A stretch of DNA of 33,371 nt from a virus. Both the position numbers and the translations under genes were made by a program. The stretch is taken from IMG/VR virus record IMGVR_UViG_3300020173_000030, positions 1 to 33,371 of that record; one strand, written 5' to 3'. Positions 17,725 through 24,784 of the stretch are shown here, piece by piece. The notes under the pieces were generated by a model, which searched no databases, was not told where the DNA came from, and saw nothing but the letters and a program-made list of their open reading frames with translations. Every line of letters begins with the position of its first letter. The stretch's first letter is position 1.

Positions 17725-18390
17725 TCATCGTTTCCTGTTGTGTTCACACTTAGTTACCGGACACCATCCACACAGAGGACCGCTAATTGCATTCCATACG
17801 CCAGACTCCTGTGCTACTTCTAGCCGTTCTAGGTCCGGTTCAAATGCACCAAAGTACTCTTCCTTCTTTTCTACTACGTGTTCTTTCTGTATAAACTCTT
17901 TACTAACCACAAAGGCTAGAGCGGATTTAATTTTCTTAAGCTCTGGGAAGTGGGTGAACAGCCCGGCAGCTACAGCGTCTAGCTGCTTAGTATCCGCGTA
18001 CTTCGCATTCTTGCTTGTCTTGTAGTCTATAGAATGTGCGGTATCTCCGTTTATTATTACGAGGTCTGCTATACCACGCCACCACACATTATCGGCAAAG
18101 AAATCTACAGGCTCGTACCCGTCCTCAGTTTTAGCGACGCCCAACTTTAATTCGCAAAGCTTCTCGCCTTCTATTTTGTTTAATGCATCTAGTACGCCGT
18201 TTATAAATGCGTACTTTTTAGGTACCTGTACCCCGTCTCGTATAAACTCTTCCGCTACCTTATGCACTTCTTGACCATATACAGTAGCTGTGCTGCCTTG
18301 ATCTTTAACATCCTTGATGATTCGTAAATGGTAGTATTTCTTGGGGCATTGTTTGAACGTGTTTAAACTGCTGTAAGACCAAGCTGTCAT
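17725..18390 (-). CDS. PD-(D/E)XK exonuclease with Fe-S cysteines (Cas4/RecB-like)
   Basis: Of 221 residues, the nuclease core is seen as His43, Glu80, Asp109 (RGIADLVI), Asp122-x-Lys124 (SIDYKTS) and the following Gln136 in KQLDAVAAGL. Cys15 (FKQCPKKYY) at the N-terminus and Cys207, Cys210 and Cys215 at the C-terminus match the four-cysteine iron-sulfur arrangement of Cas4 and AddB-type nucleases. Such enzymes resect DNA ends during recombination or replication. The length is near that of stand-alone phage Cas4-like proteins, and there is no CRISPR array in the window. The start overlaps the SNase stop (ATGA). The family call is secure; substrate polarity cannot be told. Confidence 0.9.
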   Translation of the reverse strand: MTAWSYSSLNTFKQCPKKYYHLRIIKDVKDQGSTATVYGQEVHKVAEEFIRDGVQVPKKYAFINGVLDALNKIEGEKLCELKLGVAKTEDGYEPVDFFADNVWWRGIADLVIINGDTAHSIDYKTSKNAKYADTKQLDAVAAGLFTHFPELKKIKSALAFVVSKEFIQKEHVVEKKEEYFGAFEPDLERLEVAQESGVWNAISGPLCGWCPVTKCEHNRKR

Positions 18391-18794
18391 AAGAGACCCT
18401 TCTCTTTTAGAATTTCGTAGTTCGCTGCGTGGGCGTCTTCTATTTCTTGTTTATTTTGCCCATGGTACGGTACAGCTAAGTGTTCACTTACTAGTGCGGC
18501 ATTAACTGAAGTTTTGTCGCTCAACATTATAACACCTAAGTATCGTCCGAACTTTCCTTTTTCTTTTGTGGTGAGAGTGTAAGTCCCGCCATCGTGTAGC
18601 AATCCCTTGACAAATTCCTTTGCGGCAAGCCCTGCTGCTTTTTCTTTCGGGTCTCTGCTACGACACTCGGGGCAATCCACGCCAAAAAGACGGATAGACT
18701 CACCACAGCGCCAAGTACCAAAGCCCAAATCAATGTCAACCAAGATAGAGTCACCATCAATTATCCTCACAATCTTACAGTTATATTCGTACAT
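18387..18794 (-). CDS. Staphylococcal-nuclease-like thermonuclease (SNase), 135 aa
   Basis: The start is ATG 18794, eight bases after GGAGG; an earlier TTG overlaps that ribosome binding site and is rejected. Motifs match the SNase fold: IIDGDS with Asp13, RLFGVDCPE with Arg35, Asp40 and Glu43, and GRYLG with Arg84, which together supply the calcium and phosphate-contacting residues. The protein lacks a signal peptide, so it acts in the infected cell, perhaps degrading host DNA or processing phage DNA. Its stop overlaps the start of the Cas4-like nuclease, and its start overlaps the previous gene by one base (TAATG). Confidence 0.92.
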   Translation of the reverse strand: MYEYNCKIVRIIDGDSILVDIDLGFGTWRCGESIRLFGVDCPECRSRDPKEKAAGLAAKEFVKGLLHDGGTYTLTTKEKGKFGRYLGVIMLSDKTSVNAALVSEHLAVPYHGQNKQEIEDAHAANYEILKEKGLL

Positions 18795-19012
18795 TAAAAA
18801 ATCCTCCAAAGCATGTAAGTGCCATCTCTTTGCTTGCGCATTGTAGCTAGCATGTTGTGGCGACTGAATAGCATCTGTACTGCTTTGGCGTCGTTTAAGG
18901 TTTTTACAACAACAGATTGTCCCTTTTTCATCGTAAGCAAAGGGTCAAATTTAGATTCTGGTCCCGTCTTCCGCTCGGGGATAGGGACGTCGTTAAGTAT
19001 TTTAAACTTCAT
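18794..19012 (-). CDS. Small phage protein, 72 aa, unknown function
   Basis: ATG 19012 follows GGGAGAAAATAA. The protein has an N-terminal LNDVPIPERKTG segment, a beta-like KGQSVVVKTLNDAK centre and a C-terminal helix-to-strand part (SRHNMLATMRKQRDGTYMLWRIF). It resembles small phage proteins whose core reads like a 'K-x-G-x-S-hhh' strand followed by a helix, which may be nucleic-acid binding, but I cannot name the family with confidence. It overlaps the 63-residue gene before it by 11 bases and the SNase gene after it by one base, so it is translated in the same coupled run. Confidence 0.8.
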   Translation of the reverse strand: MKFKILNDVPIPERKTGPESKFDPLLTMKKGQSVVVKTLNDAKAVQMLFSRHNMLATMRKQRDGTYMLWRIF

Positions 19013-19193
19013 TTATTTTCTCCCTTTGCACGCGTTTAATTTTCCCCTCTACATCTAAGTCTGTGTAAACATTGCTAGGCAACTGAGTTATCTTCCCGCC
19101 TTTGGCTAAGTATTCTTTTATATGTTTTTCTATCTCTTTGCGCTGTTCTTCTTTTTGTTCTGGGGTTAAAACATTAATCCATGTCGTGGTCAC
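19002..19193 (-). CDS. Small charged protein with KGGKITQLPS motif, 63 aa
   Basis: The frame begins at GTG 19193, which shares a base with the stop of the lysin gene (TAGTG); no other start occurs in the frame. Residues 10-32 form a charged helix (PEQKEEQRKEIEKHIKEYLA) followed by KGGKITQLPSN and a short basic tail. The helix plus 'A-K-G-G-K-I-x-x-L-P' pattern recurs in many small phage proteins of unknown function, and I take it as real on that basis. It may be a DNA- or protein-binding adaptor. There is an AGG stretch about 10 bases upstream, and coupling to the lysin gene seems likely. Confidence 0.75.
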   Translation of the reverse strand: MTTTWINVLTPEQKEEQRKEIEKHIKEYLAKGGKITQLPSNVYTDLDVEGKIKRVQREKINEV

Positions 19194-19600
19194 TAGTTAA
19201 TACCTGTATAAAACACATGCCTGTGTATCTTGGTTGTAACTTCTCCAGTGTAAGCCCATTCAGGAAACACCTTTGTACTATGGTAATGGGTCGCGCCATC
19301 TGTAATATCAGGTACGAACCCACTCAAGTGCGCAATGTATAACGCGTTAAACCATGCCTGTTTATTCTTCGGGTCGTCCGATTTACCGTCACAATAAAAA
19401 CTAAACTGGCACTTGTTTCTTATGGGCACACCATTCCAGTAGTACCCTTGCTTAACCACGTCACACGCATTATCTGGGTAACGTGGGTCTTCAATTCTGT
19501 TTTTGATTACATGGGCTACAGCAATTTGTCCTGCTGTCGGCTCACCCCTTGCTTCAAAGTACACCGCCATAGCGACGCACATAAGAGCAGGGGTAATCAT
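19193..19600 (-). CDS. SleB/CwlJ-type cell wall hydrolase (lysin), 135 aa
   Basis: I start at ATG 19600, which overlaps the upstream stop as ATGA and has AAGG eight bases before it; an upstream GTG would add nine residues. The sequence fits the hydrolase-2 (SleB) family: YFEARGEP with catalytic Glu16, AVAHVIKNRI, a CQFSFYCDG segment, and GATHYHSTKVFPEWA near the end. These enzymes cut peptidoglycan. No signal peptide or anchor is present, so release would need a holin, or the enzyme could be virion-borne. It sits in the replication operon, not with late genes, which is unusual for a lysin. Confidence 0.92.
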   Translation of the reverse strand: MITPALMCVAMAVYFEARGEPTAGQIAVAHVIKNRIEDPRYPDNACDVVKQGYYWNGVPIRNKCQFSFYCDGKSDDPKNKQAWFNALYIAHLSGFVPDITDGATHYHSTKVFPEWAYTGEVTTKIHRHVFYTGIN

Positions 19601-19800
19601 CTGAAAAACCTTTTGGTTTTTAAACACCGTATAGTTTTAGCTGCTCGTACACGGGTTTCATGGTCGAAAGAATCCCATCTCGCCTCTAGCAATGCGATAC
19701 TAAATGCCCGCTTAGTTACATCGAATATTTTTGCTACTTTTTCTACGTCAGCAGGTTTAACATAATGCTGCTTAGGTATTTGCTGTATACTAACAAACAT
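19597..19800 (-). CDS. Small basic helical protein, 67 aa, unknown function
   Basis: ATG 19800 follows GGAGGAATAGCTT. The protein has an N-terminal VSIQQIPKQHYVKPADVEK segment, a helix (VAKIFDVTKRAFSIALLEAR) and a basic C-terminus (RAAKTIRCLKTKRFF). The central helices could form a small helix-turn-helix, but no family is recognisable. It overlaps the lysin gene by four bases, so the two are translationally coupled, and it follows a cysteine-rich mini-gene that ends 4 bases upstream. Confidence 0.72.
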   Translation of the reverse strand: MFVSIQQIPKQHYVKPADVEKVAKIFDVTKRAFSIALLEARWDSFDHETRVRAAKTIRCLKTKRFFR

Positions 19801-19803
19801 AAG

Positions 19804-19974
19804 CTATTCCTCCTCTTCGTCCCTATGGCAGGCTCTGTCATGAGAACAAATTAAACAGTTATCAAAAGCATCGTAATACGGTCTACGACATATCTTTGAA
19901 GGCGAAGCTTTGTTGCACTCGCATTTCTCTGGCATGGATAAGCTACCCTCAAGTGTTTCAGTGGAGTAAGACAT
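19804..19974 (-). CDS. Cysteine-rich mini-protein, 56 aa, probable zinc finger
   Basis: This gene is found by direct reading. ATG 19974 has GAGGT five bases upstream, the frame is open to TAG at 19804, and it overlaps the end of the GNAT-like gene by 17 bases. Residues 18-49 hold CEC, a single Cys, CLIC and a Cys-His pair (RACH), with acidic EEEE at the end. This spacing suggests one or two bound zinc ions. An in-frame ATG at 19935 gives a 43-residue form with all cysteines and is an alternative start. The function is unknown; adaptor or inhibitor roles are typical of such phage mini-proteins. Confidence 0.7.
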   Translation of the reverse strand: MSYSTETLEGSLSMPEKCECNKASPSKICRRPYYDAFDNCLICSHDRACHRDEEEE

Positions 19975-20473
19975 CTTCTACCTCATATTCATAGTTAACA
20001 CATTTAGTGTTGGTGGAAAATATTGCTGCTCCATTACGCATGTGAAACCGCAATGCTGTATCCGTATGGGGCGACATAGTTATTACTGCGTCTATCTCTG
20101 GGTGCATTACAGGTGCCGCTTCTAATAGGTTGTTGATTAGTTTCTTTCCGTGTCCTTTCTGGTATGACCATATTGAGTAGGGGCACAGCACCGTGCCAAG
20201 TGCCCCATGTAGTTCTTCACGTTCTTTAAGCTCTTCTTCAATCTGTTCGAGATTACCCATAGCAATAAGTTTTAACTGGTACTCATCTTGTGGCACAAAC
20301 TTACAGATGATTGTGCAAACAACTGCGGCTATCTCCCCCGTCTCGTCGTTTACTTCTGCGTACACATGGAACGGGTCTTCAAACCGCACACTGTTGTCCT
20401 CAAATAACTTCGCTCGCACAGGGTCGTCGTCAATCAAATACAGATGGTCTGCGGCGTTACACTTTATCAGCAT
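19958..20473 (-). CDS. GNAT-like N-acetyltransferase, 171 aa
   Basis: ATG 20473 follows GGAG. The fold signature is in the C-terminal half: SIWSYQKGHGKKLINNLL (residues 100-117), resembling the acetyl-CoA pyrophosphate loop and its helix, then AVITMSPHTDTALRFHMRNGA (split 129-139 and 140-149), which matches the beta5 and helix of GNAT enzymes. The N-terminal half is divergent and probably contains the first strands. The substrate cannot be told; phage GNATs acetylate host proteins, amines or the phage's own factors. It overlaps the 42-residue gene before it and the cysteine-rich gene after it. Confidence 0.75.
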   Translation of the reverse strand: MLIKCNAADHLYLIDDDPVRAKLFEDNSVRFEDPFHVYAEVNDETGEIAAVVCTIICKFVPQDEYQLKLIAMGNLEQIEEELKEREELHGALGTVLCPYSIWSYQKGHGKKLINNLLEAAPVMHPEIDAVITMSPHTDTALRFHMRNGAAIFSTNTKCVNYEYEVEDVLLH

Positions 20474-20585
20474 CTTCGAACTCCTGAAGTATGGCTTCTA
20501 GCTTTTCCACCGCTTCGCTTGCACGTTGTAGCATAGCCATAATCTCTTCGGCGTCAGTACCATCTACTTCTATTGTTATTTTCAT
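20457..20585 (-). CDS. Mini-protein, 42 aa, acidic helix
   Basis: ATG 20585 overlaps the DUF3310 stop as ATGA, and the frame runs to TAA at 20457 inside the GNAT-like gene. It reads MKITIEVDGTDAEEIMAMLQ, then a charged helix to LQEFEDADKV. No ribosome binding site of its own is obvious, so coupling to DUF3310 is assumed. A beta strand plus amphipathic helix is plausible. Evidence is the perfect overlap and the coding-like composition; no family is recognised. Confidence 0.6.
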   Translation of the reverse strand: MKITIEVDGTDAEEIMAMLQRASEAVEKLEAILQEFEDADKV

Positions 20586-20839
20586 TTGACGTTATGTATC
20601 TCGATTAGCAGGTCGATGCAATGTTTAGCTTTCTCTAAGTCCGCTAAGGGTTGCCCTTTCAACTTCCATCTAGTTATATACTTTACTACATTACCTTCTA
20701 GTAGTGACAAGCCGTTCTTCTCTGCATACTCAGCAGGTTGGATAGCCATGTTCTTATAATGCGTCCCGCCCGTCTGTTTCTGTAGGGCTGTCTCCTTCGG
20801 CAGTGGGTCGGTCGGCTTCGCCATTTGCGCATATATCAT
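20582..20839 (-). CDS. DUF3310 family protein, 85 aa
   Basis: The core GGTHYKNMAIQPAEYAEKNG, then LLEGNVVKYITRWKLKG and DLEKAKHCIDLLIE, is the DUF3310 signature, found in many phages and linked by annotation to nucleotide kinases without firm proof. I choose ATG 20839 because GGAG lies seven bases upstream; a longer frame continues into the previous gene. Its first 86 bases overlap the end of the 63-residue gene in another frame. The role in the cell is unknown; presence among replication genes suggests a nucleotide or replication accessory. Confidence 0.85.
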   Translation of the reverse strand: MIYAQMAKPTDPLPKETALQKQTGGTHYKNMAIQPAEYAEKNGLSLLEGNVVKYITRWKLKGQPLADLEKAKHCIDLLIEIHNVK

Positions 20840-20945
20840 TTTCTTTCTCCGTCTGTTTTGGTTTCTCAAAGATTTTTGCCCAGTTCTCCCCGAAGTCTTT
20901 GGCAGGGATAAGCAGGGGTCTACGTCTGCTACCTTTACCACTCAT
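20754..20945 (-). CDS. Small basic-acidic phage protein MSGKGSRRRPLLIP, 63 aa
   Basis: ATG 20945 is chosen because the N-terminus then reads MSGKGSRRRPLLIPAKDFGE followed by NWAKIF, a pattern I recall as a conserved small phage protein. The following 36 residues are polar and probably disordered. The 3' half overlaps the DUF3310 gene out of frame by 86 bases, which is long for this operon; the stop at 20754 is within DUF3310. The product's function is unknown. A basic head followed by an acidic, Thr- and Glu-rich tail hints at nucleic-acid or protein binding. Confidence 0.7.
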   Translation of the reverse strand: MSGKGSRRRPLLIPAKDFGENWAKIFEKPKQTEKENDICANGEADRPTAEGDSPTETDGRDAL

Positions 20946-21219
20946 GTGTTTCCCTTTTAGTTTCGTACTTGCCGATAATATCCCCCGCATCTAACCAAAT
21001 GCTCAGGGCTTTTAATAGGTTTTCTTTTCTGGTTCTTAGCCTTTTTACTTTTTCTTTGCGTTCTGCTTTTATCCTAATAGAGTTCTTTCGCCACGAGGAT
21101 ATTGTCTTGTGGGACAAAAAGAATTTTAACCGCTGCATAACCGTGGGGCGCTTCAACGTTTCGGCAAGGTCTAACTCAATCTTTTCTATAGTTTTTAATA
21201 CCTCTGCTCTAGTAGTCAT
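20935..21219 (-). CDS. Basic helical protein, 94 aa, unknown function
   Basis: ATG 21219 follows GAGGGAAACA and overlaps the previous stop as ATGA. The sequence is mostly charged helix: TIEKIELDLAETLKRP, then RLKFFLSHKTISSWRKNS and a very basic RIKAERKEKVKRLRTRKENL. It probably binds nucleic acid or makes a coiled coil. The central HKTISSWRKN could be the recognition part of a diverged helix-turn-helix, but this is speculative. It overlaps the following gene by 11 bases. Confidence 0.75.
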   Translation of the reverse strand: MTTRAEVLKTIEKIELDLAETLKRPTVMQRLKFFLSHKTISSWRKNSIRIKAERKEKVKRLRTRKENLLKALSIWLDAGDIIGKYETKRETHEW

Positions 21220-21926
21220 TTGTTTCCCTCTTTTAGCTTTCTAATTTCTCTCTGTAAAAGTATGTGCGCTCTTTTAACTTCTATAAGCTCTTGGGGTATT
21301 TCGCTAGTTTTTAACCTAGTCCCATACGCAGCTCGGAATTTGAAGTAATAGTCTGCATCCAACCTCTTCTTCTTCGTGTGTGCGTAGTAATATTGCCGCA
21401 CTTTCTCTTTGTATTCGGGGTCGGTGCGCCTCTGTAAGTTTTGTTTTTCTTGCGCACGTTTTAGTTTTTCTGGGTTTTGCTCACGCCACTTAACGGCGTA
21501 TGCGTTTTTCTTATCTTTATTTTTTACAGCGTACGCCCGCTGTAGTTCTTTCATGCGTTTAGCATAAGCAGGGGTAGCTCGTTTTTTAGCTGCCTGCTTG
21601 CGTTCGCAAACTATACAAGTTCTATAGAAAAAGACGTACCCTCCCTGCTTTTCAGATTTTGTTTTTTTAGTAAAGAACTCAGTGCTAAGCGGTTTGTACA
21701 CGGCACAATTTCTGCACTGTCGCCGCCCTGTTTTTTCTTCCTCTAAACGTATTTTAATTTTGGGAAGCATTTTTCTTTTTTCCGCGTAACGCTTTTTGTC
21801 ATCTGTGCGGTAACATGCCTTACACTTGTGTGTATAACCAACAACACCATGCCGGTTAGCGCTTTTAAAAAACTCTTTGGTAAGAGGGTGCGTTTTACCG
21901 CACCCGCAACACTTCCTTACCTCCAC
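21216..21926 (-). CDS. Tandem zinc-ribbon protein, 236 aa (HNH/homing-endonuclease-like)
   Basis: Start GTG 21926 has GAGGA nine bases upstream. Two similar modules are visible: Cys6-x2-Cys9 with Cys35-x2-Cys38, and Cys71-x2-Cys74 with Cys104-x2-Cys107, each containing an L-T/S-x-E-F-F segment. The remaining 120 residues are a long, highly charged Lys/Arg/Ala helix ending near EVKRAHILLQREIRKL. Phage proteins with this head and basic tail are often found near HNH or homing endonucleases, and some are the DNA-binding part of such enzymes; no HNH catalytic site is seen. It may be a DNA- or RNA-binding factor. Confidence 0.72.
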   Translation of the reverse strand: MEVRKCCGCGKTHPLTKEFFKSANRHGVVGYTHKCKACYRTDDKKRYAEKRKMLPKIKIRLEEEKTGRRQCRNCAVYKPLSTEFFTKKTKSEKQGGYVFFYRTCIVCERKQAAKKRATPAYAKRMKELQRAYAVKNKDKKNAYAVKWREQNPEKLKRAQEKQNLQRRTDPEYKEKVRQYYYAHTKKKRLDADYYFKFRAAYGTRLKTSEIPQELIEVKRAHILLQREIRKLKEGNK

Positions 21927-21928
21927 AA

Positions 21929-22159
21929 CTATTTATCCTCGGAGTGTAAGAAATCTATCTTAAAATCTTCGTCCTTACGAAGACTGTGGTAATCGAGCTG
22001 CACCTTAGCGGAGTTAATCATCTTCCCTGCCAAGTTAGAAATTTCTTTAGCTTCTTTATGCGCTATATCACCGTTACGTAACGCTTCAAAAACGTCAGAT
22101 AAATTGTTACGTAGATCGTTTACATTACTTATCTTTGCTTTTTTATTTCGGGTTGCCAT
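21929..22159 (-). CDS. Small conserved phage protein, 76 aa
   Basis: ATG 22159 lies behind AAGGAGATAAACTT. The protein is a single helical domain: NVNDLRNNLSDVFEALRNGD, then HKEAKEISNLAGKMINSAKV and LDYHSLRKDEDFKIDFLHSE. The order 'LR-x(2)-L ... L-R-x-G-x-I ... E-A ... N-S-A-K-V ... E/D-Y ... I-x-F-L' is a recurrent small phage family, which I recognise by pattern only. Function is unknown. The spacing to the previous gene is 12 bases, and the next gene follows after two bases. Confidence 0.82.
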   Translation of the reverse strand: MATRNKKAKISNVNDLRNNLSDVFEALRNGDIAHKEAKEISNLAGKMINSAKVQLDYHSLRKDEDFKIDFLHSEDK

Positions 22160-22171
22160 AAGTTTATCTCC

Positions 22172-22363
22172 TTAAAAGTCACATTCTATATATTGGTCTA
22201 TCATTTCGCACCACTGCTTGTAGGTGCATCGGGTTAAACAATCGATAAGTATCTCGCCCTCGCCTTCTGTGAAGTAGAAATACCCATCTCCTTTAGCAAG
22301 CAATGTATCCGTGCTTGAGTTCTTTGCCTGTATGTAGGCGTTTAAAGAATCAATAGTCGTCAT
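22172..22363 (-). CDS. Small phage protein with GYFYF motif, 63 aa
   Basis: The ATG at 22363 overlaps the 47-residue gene by 14 bases and has no clear ribosome binding site, so coupling is likely. The protein contains AKGDGYFYFTEGEGEILI, then a helix with CTYKQWCEMIDQYIE and an acidic end. The 'G-Y-F-Y-F ... W ... M-I' pattern recurs in short phage proteins. Function unknown; two close cysteines (CLTRC) could be a metal or disulfide pair. Confidence 0.78.
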   Translation of the reverse strand: MTTIDSLNAYIQAKNSSTDTLLAKGDGYFYFTEGEGEILIDCLTRCTYKQWCEMIDQYIECDF

Positions 22364-22493
22364 CTATCGAGTCTTCTTGGTCTGCTAGGTACTCTTGACG
22401 CGCTCGCTCTCTGTCGTACGGGTCTTCGTAATCTTCTTCTAGCGTAGTCAGGTACCTATCTAAGTCCACGATCACTGGGTCTTTATCGTTCAT
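22350..22493 (-). CDS. Acidic mini-protein, 47 aa
   Basis: Found by direct reading. ATG 22493 has a strong GGAG eight bases upstream, and the frame runs to TGA at 22350. It reads MNDKDPVIVDLDRYLTTLEE, then DYEDPYDRERARQEYLADQE and DSIDDDY. The strongly acidic content suggests a DNA-mimic or adaptor role, but this is only a composition-based guess. It is the first gene after the 166-base non-coding gap. Confidence 0.75.
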   Translation of the reverse strand: MNDKDPVIVDLDRYLTTLEEDYEDPYDRERARQEYLADQEDSIDDDY

Positions 22494-22659
22494 AATTATC
22501 TCCTTAGTAGAAGCCCGTAGCGTGGGCTAGCCGGTGTACACACAAGCTGGAGGGCCTTCCTTCCGTGCGAAAAGAGGGCTAATGTGCTTGTTATACACTG
22601 CGGGTGTTTTCTGGCTATGAACAAACCTACCCACCGCCCGCTGGGGTAACAACACTCCA
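22494..22659 (-). other. Structured non-coding gap between polymerase and mini-gene
   Basis: This stretch is the longest gap in the left half of the minus block. It contains a hairpin AGCCC-N7-GGGCT (22512-22528), an 8-bp palindrome GTGTACAC and a purine/pyrimidine-biased GGAAGGAAGG run on the minus strand. I see no terminator with a U tract and no convincing -35/-10 pair. It could be an mRNA leader, a processing site or a small regulatory RNA. Confidence 0.4.
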
Positions 22660-24498
22660 CTAACATTCTCCGTATGAAGCTCCGAACCCGCCTTCACAGT
22701 CCAAGGGTAAGCCCTCTGCCCATTCTGGCGTCTGCTTCATGCAGTGGTATATATAGTCCATAGCTTCTTCAGCTTCTTGTTCGGGGGCTATACAGCCTAC
22801 CGCATCGTGCACGGTCATGACCACCTTGAGTTTCTTGTTTATCAACAACAAGTGATGCCCGATTATGAGTCTGGCAAGGGCTTGGCATAGGTTCTCCACC
22901 ACCTTCCCACCATAGATACGGTTGGGTATAACTGCCCTACCCCTCTTGGTATCGTAGACTAGCTCCTTCCTACCAGTCTCCTCGTCTACACGTTGGCGCA
23001 GGTTGGGGTACTGTATATATAGACCATTGGGCAGTCTTATACCCCGTTTGCCTTCCACCTTGAGCAAGCCCCCTCTACCTAGTGTTACGGTTTGATCTCT
23101 TACCATAGCGGTAAGTGCGTCGTTGCAGGTTTGCCACAACCGTGTGATAGCAGGGTTAGCCCCTCTGTATATGCGTATAATCCTTTCACACTCGTCTTGG
23201 GCAAGCTCTACCCCCATAGACTTCAGTTGGGCTTGGAACTTCGCAGCTCCCATGCCATAGCCACACCCCAAGATCGTGGTCTTACCTATGAACCGCTCGT
23301 CCTTATTGATCTCGTCCTCTGGCTTACCGTATATAGAGGAAGCCATAACCTTATACACATCTTCACCTCGGGCAAACGTACCCACCAGATTATCTTGTTC
23401 TGCGAGCCATGCCAAGGTTCTTGCTTCAATTTGTGAGGAGTCGCAATCTAAAAACACATAGCCGTGTGGGGCTAGCATAGCGTTCTTGAGTATCGAGCCT
23501 CGGGGTAGGTTCTGCATGTTTATCTTGTCGTCGCCTCCCCACCTGCCTGTGTGAGCAGCGTAGTAACGTAAAGGTATCGGGAGCGTGCCTCGATTACCGA
23601 TGTTGATAAACCGTTCTGTCCGAGTTTCCTCAATTGTGGATTTTACCCCCAAACGTGCACTAACAAGTATCTGAACTATGGGGTTTTCGTGCTCTTTAAG
23701 TGCTTGGAACGCCTCGTCTGTCTTGGCAAAAGCTAGCGTCTCCTTACCTGTGGTAAGACTGACCTTAGTGGGGGGAACCACACCTTGCTCTTTGAGTAGC
23801 TCGGCGAACTGCGGGTTACTCATTATCTGTTCGCGTGTTACCTCAGCCTTACCTAACCACTCTGCCTTCTTCTCCTTGAGTTCTTCTAGATGACTTTCTA
23901 ATAAGAAGGAGCCTACTTCTAGCACTGGCTCAGTAAACATTCTTAGGGTCAGGTCAATAAGCTTGAGTTCCTCTACGGGAAACCCTTCAGCCATCAGGCA
24001 CTTAAACAACTTATAAGTAATAGCCGTATCGTTCTTACAGTACCCTGCGTACGCATCCAGCTCTTCTTCCGTAAAATCCACACGGCGTTTGCCCAAAGCA
24101 TTGAGAACTTCTGTGCCTTTCTTACCGATGCCGTAATACTCAGTGAGTGCCTTCAAGCTACCGCCTACTTGAGTGCCATGTATTGCCCGAGCCATCGACA
24201 GCGTGTCTGCAATCCGAGCAGGCTTTATGCCAAAACGCCAACTCAGAATAGCCATATCAAACATAGCGTTGTGCGCAACAGTTAAAGAGTTTTCCCAATC
24301 AAACTGTTCTAAAAACTCCCGCGTTTCTTTTTCATTCCCTGAGAACCATGTGTTTCTACTGCAACTACTATCATCTTCTTGGACGGAAACTCCGATGACT
24401 TCGAATTGTTCGTCCCGTATGTATTCTTCAGTAGTAAGTTTAGACAAGCTGTAAGCTCGGTCGTAATAAGTCTCAAAGTCTAGAGTTATTATTTTCAT
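22660..24498 (-). CDS. polA: Family A DNA polymerase with 3'-5' exonuclease
   Basis: The exonuclease part has LDFETYYD (Asp7, Glu9), HNAMFD with Asp81, and YCKND (Tyr153, Asp157). The polymerase part has HTGRWGG near 316-322, motif A DCDSSQIEAR with Asp353, motif B RFIGKTTILGCGYG with Arg402, Lys406 and Tyr414, and motif C VHDAV with His564 and Asp565. The length (612) is that of compact phage polymerases without a 5' nuclease domain. The residue aligned to E. coli Phe762 is Leu410. It replicates the phage genome with the primase-helicase. The ATG overlaps the VRR-NUC gene by 26 bases. Confidence 0.96.
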   Translation of the reverse strand: MKIITLDFETYYDRAYSLSKLTTEEYIRDEQFEVIGVSVQEDDSSCSRNTWFSGNEKETREFLEQFDWENSLTVAHNAMFDMAILSWRFGIKPARIADTLSMARAIHGTQVGGSLKALTEYYGIGKKGTEVLNALGKRRVDFTEEELDAYAGYCKNDTAITYKLFKCLMAEGFPVEELKLIDLTLRMFTEPVLEVGSFLLESHLEELKEKKAEWLGKAEVTREQIMSNPQFAELLKEQGVVPPTKVSLTTGKETLAFAKTDEAFQALKEHENPIVQILVSARLGVKSTIEETRTERFINIGNRGTLPIPLRYYAAHTGRWGGDDKINMQNLPRGSILKNAMLAPHGYVFLDCDSSQIEARTLAWLAEQDNLVGTFARGEDVYKVMASSIYGKPEDEINKDERFIGKTTILGCGYGMGAAKFQAQLKSMGVELAQDECERIIRIYRGANPAITRLWQTCNDALTAMVRDQTVTLGRGGLLKVEGKRGIRLPNGLYIQYPNLRQRVDEETGRKELVYDTKRGRAVIPNRIYGGKVVENLCQALARLIIGHHLLLINKKLKVVMTVHDAVGCIAPEQEAEEAMDYIYHCMKQTPEWAEGLPLDCEGGFGASYGEC

Positions 24499-24778
24499 TT
24501 ATGTGAGCCTCAAGCTCGTGTAGATTGTTTTCGTTTATAACAAAGGCAGTGCCTCCCGCTTTGCGGATAGCAGCTATCTCCATCTCTTGTAGTGCAGTGG
24601 TCTTGCCTTTGCCTGCCTTGCATTCGACAGCGAGAAAGCTACCGTTAAAGCAACAAATAATATCTGGTACGCCGCTGCGTCCCATGCCAAACGTAGTGGG
24701 GAAAAAATAATAGATGCCGTAAGACTTAAGAATCTTCACGACTTTATCTTTGACTTTCTTTTCTGGGGTATTTGCCAT
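24473..24778 (-). CDS. VRR-NUC domain nuclease, 101 aa
   Basis: Residues 32-54 hold the PD-(D/E)XK signature in compact form: MGRSGVPDIICCF with Asp39, then FLAVECKAGKGK with Glu52 and Lys54, and a following Gln64. This is the stand-alone VRR-NUC type found in phages and linked to branched-DNA or junction cleavage. It has no other domain. The only start is ATG 24778, which lies at about the +1 position of promoter P2, with no ribosome binding site; the mRNA would be leaderless. The gene overlaps DNA polymerase, so the two are co-expressed. Confidence 0.9.
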   Translation of the reverse strand: MANTPEKKVKDKVVKILKSYGIYYFFPTTFGMGRSGVPDIICCFNGSFLAVECKAGKGKTTALQEMEIAAIRKAGGTAFVINENNLHELEAHINENNNSRL

Positions 24779-24784
24779 AAGGCT

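Noticed and set aside
17725-18390. Cas4-like nuclease as part of a CRISPR-Cas locus
   Set aside because: No array or other cas gene is present; the neighbours are phage replication genes.
18735-18740. A perfect TTGACA on the minus strand inside the SNase gene
   Set aside because: It lies in the coding sequence and I did not find a matching -10 at the right spacing.
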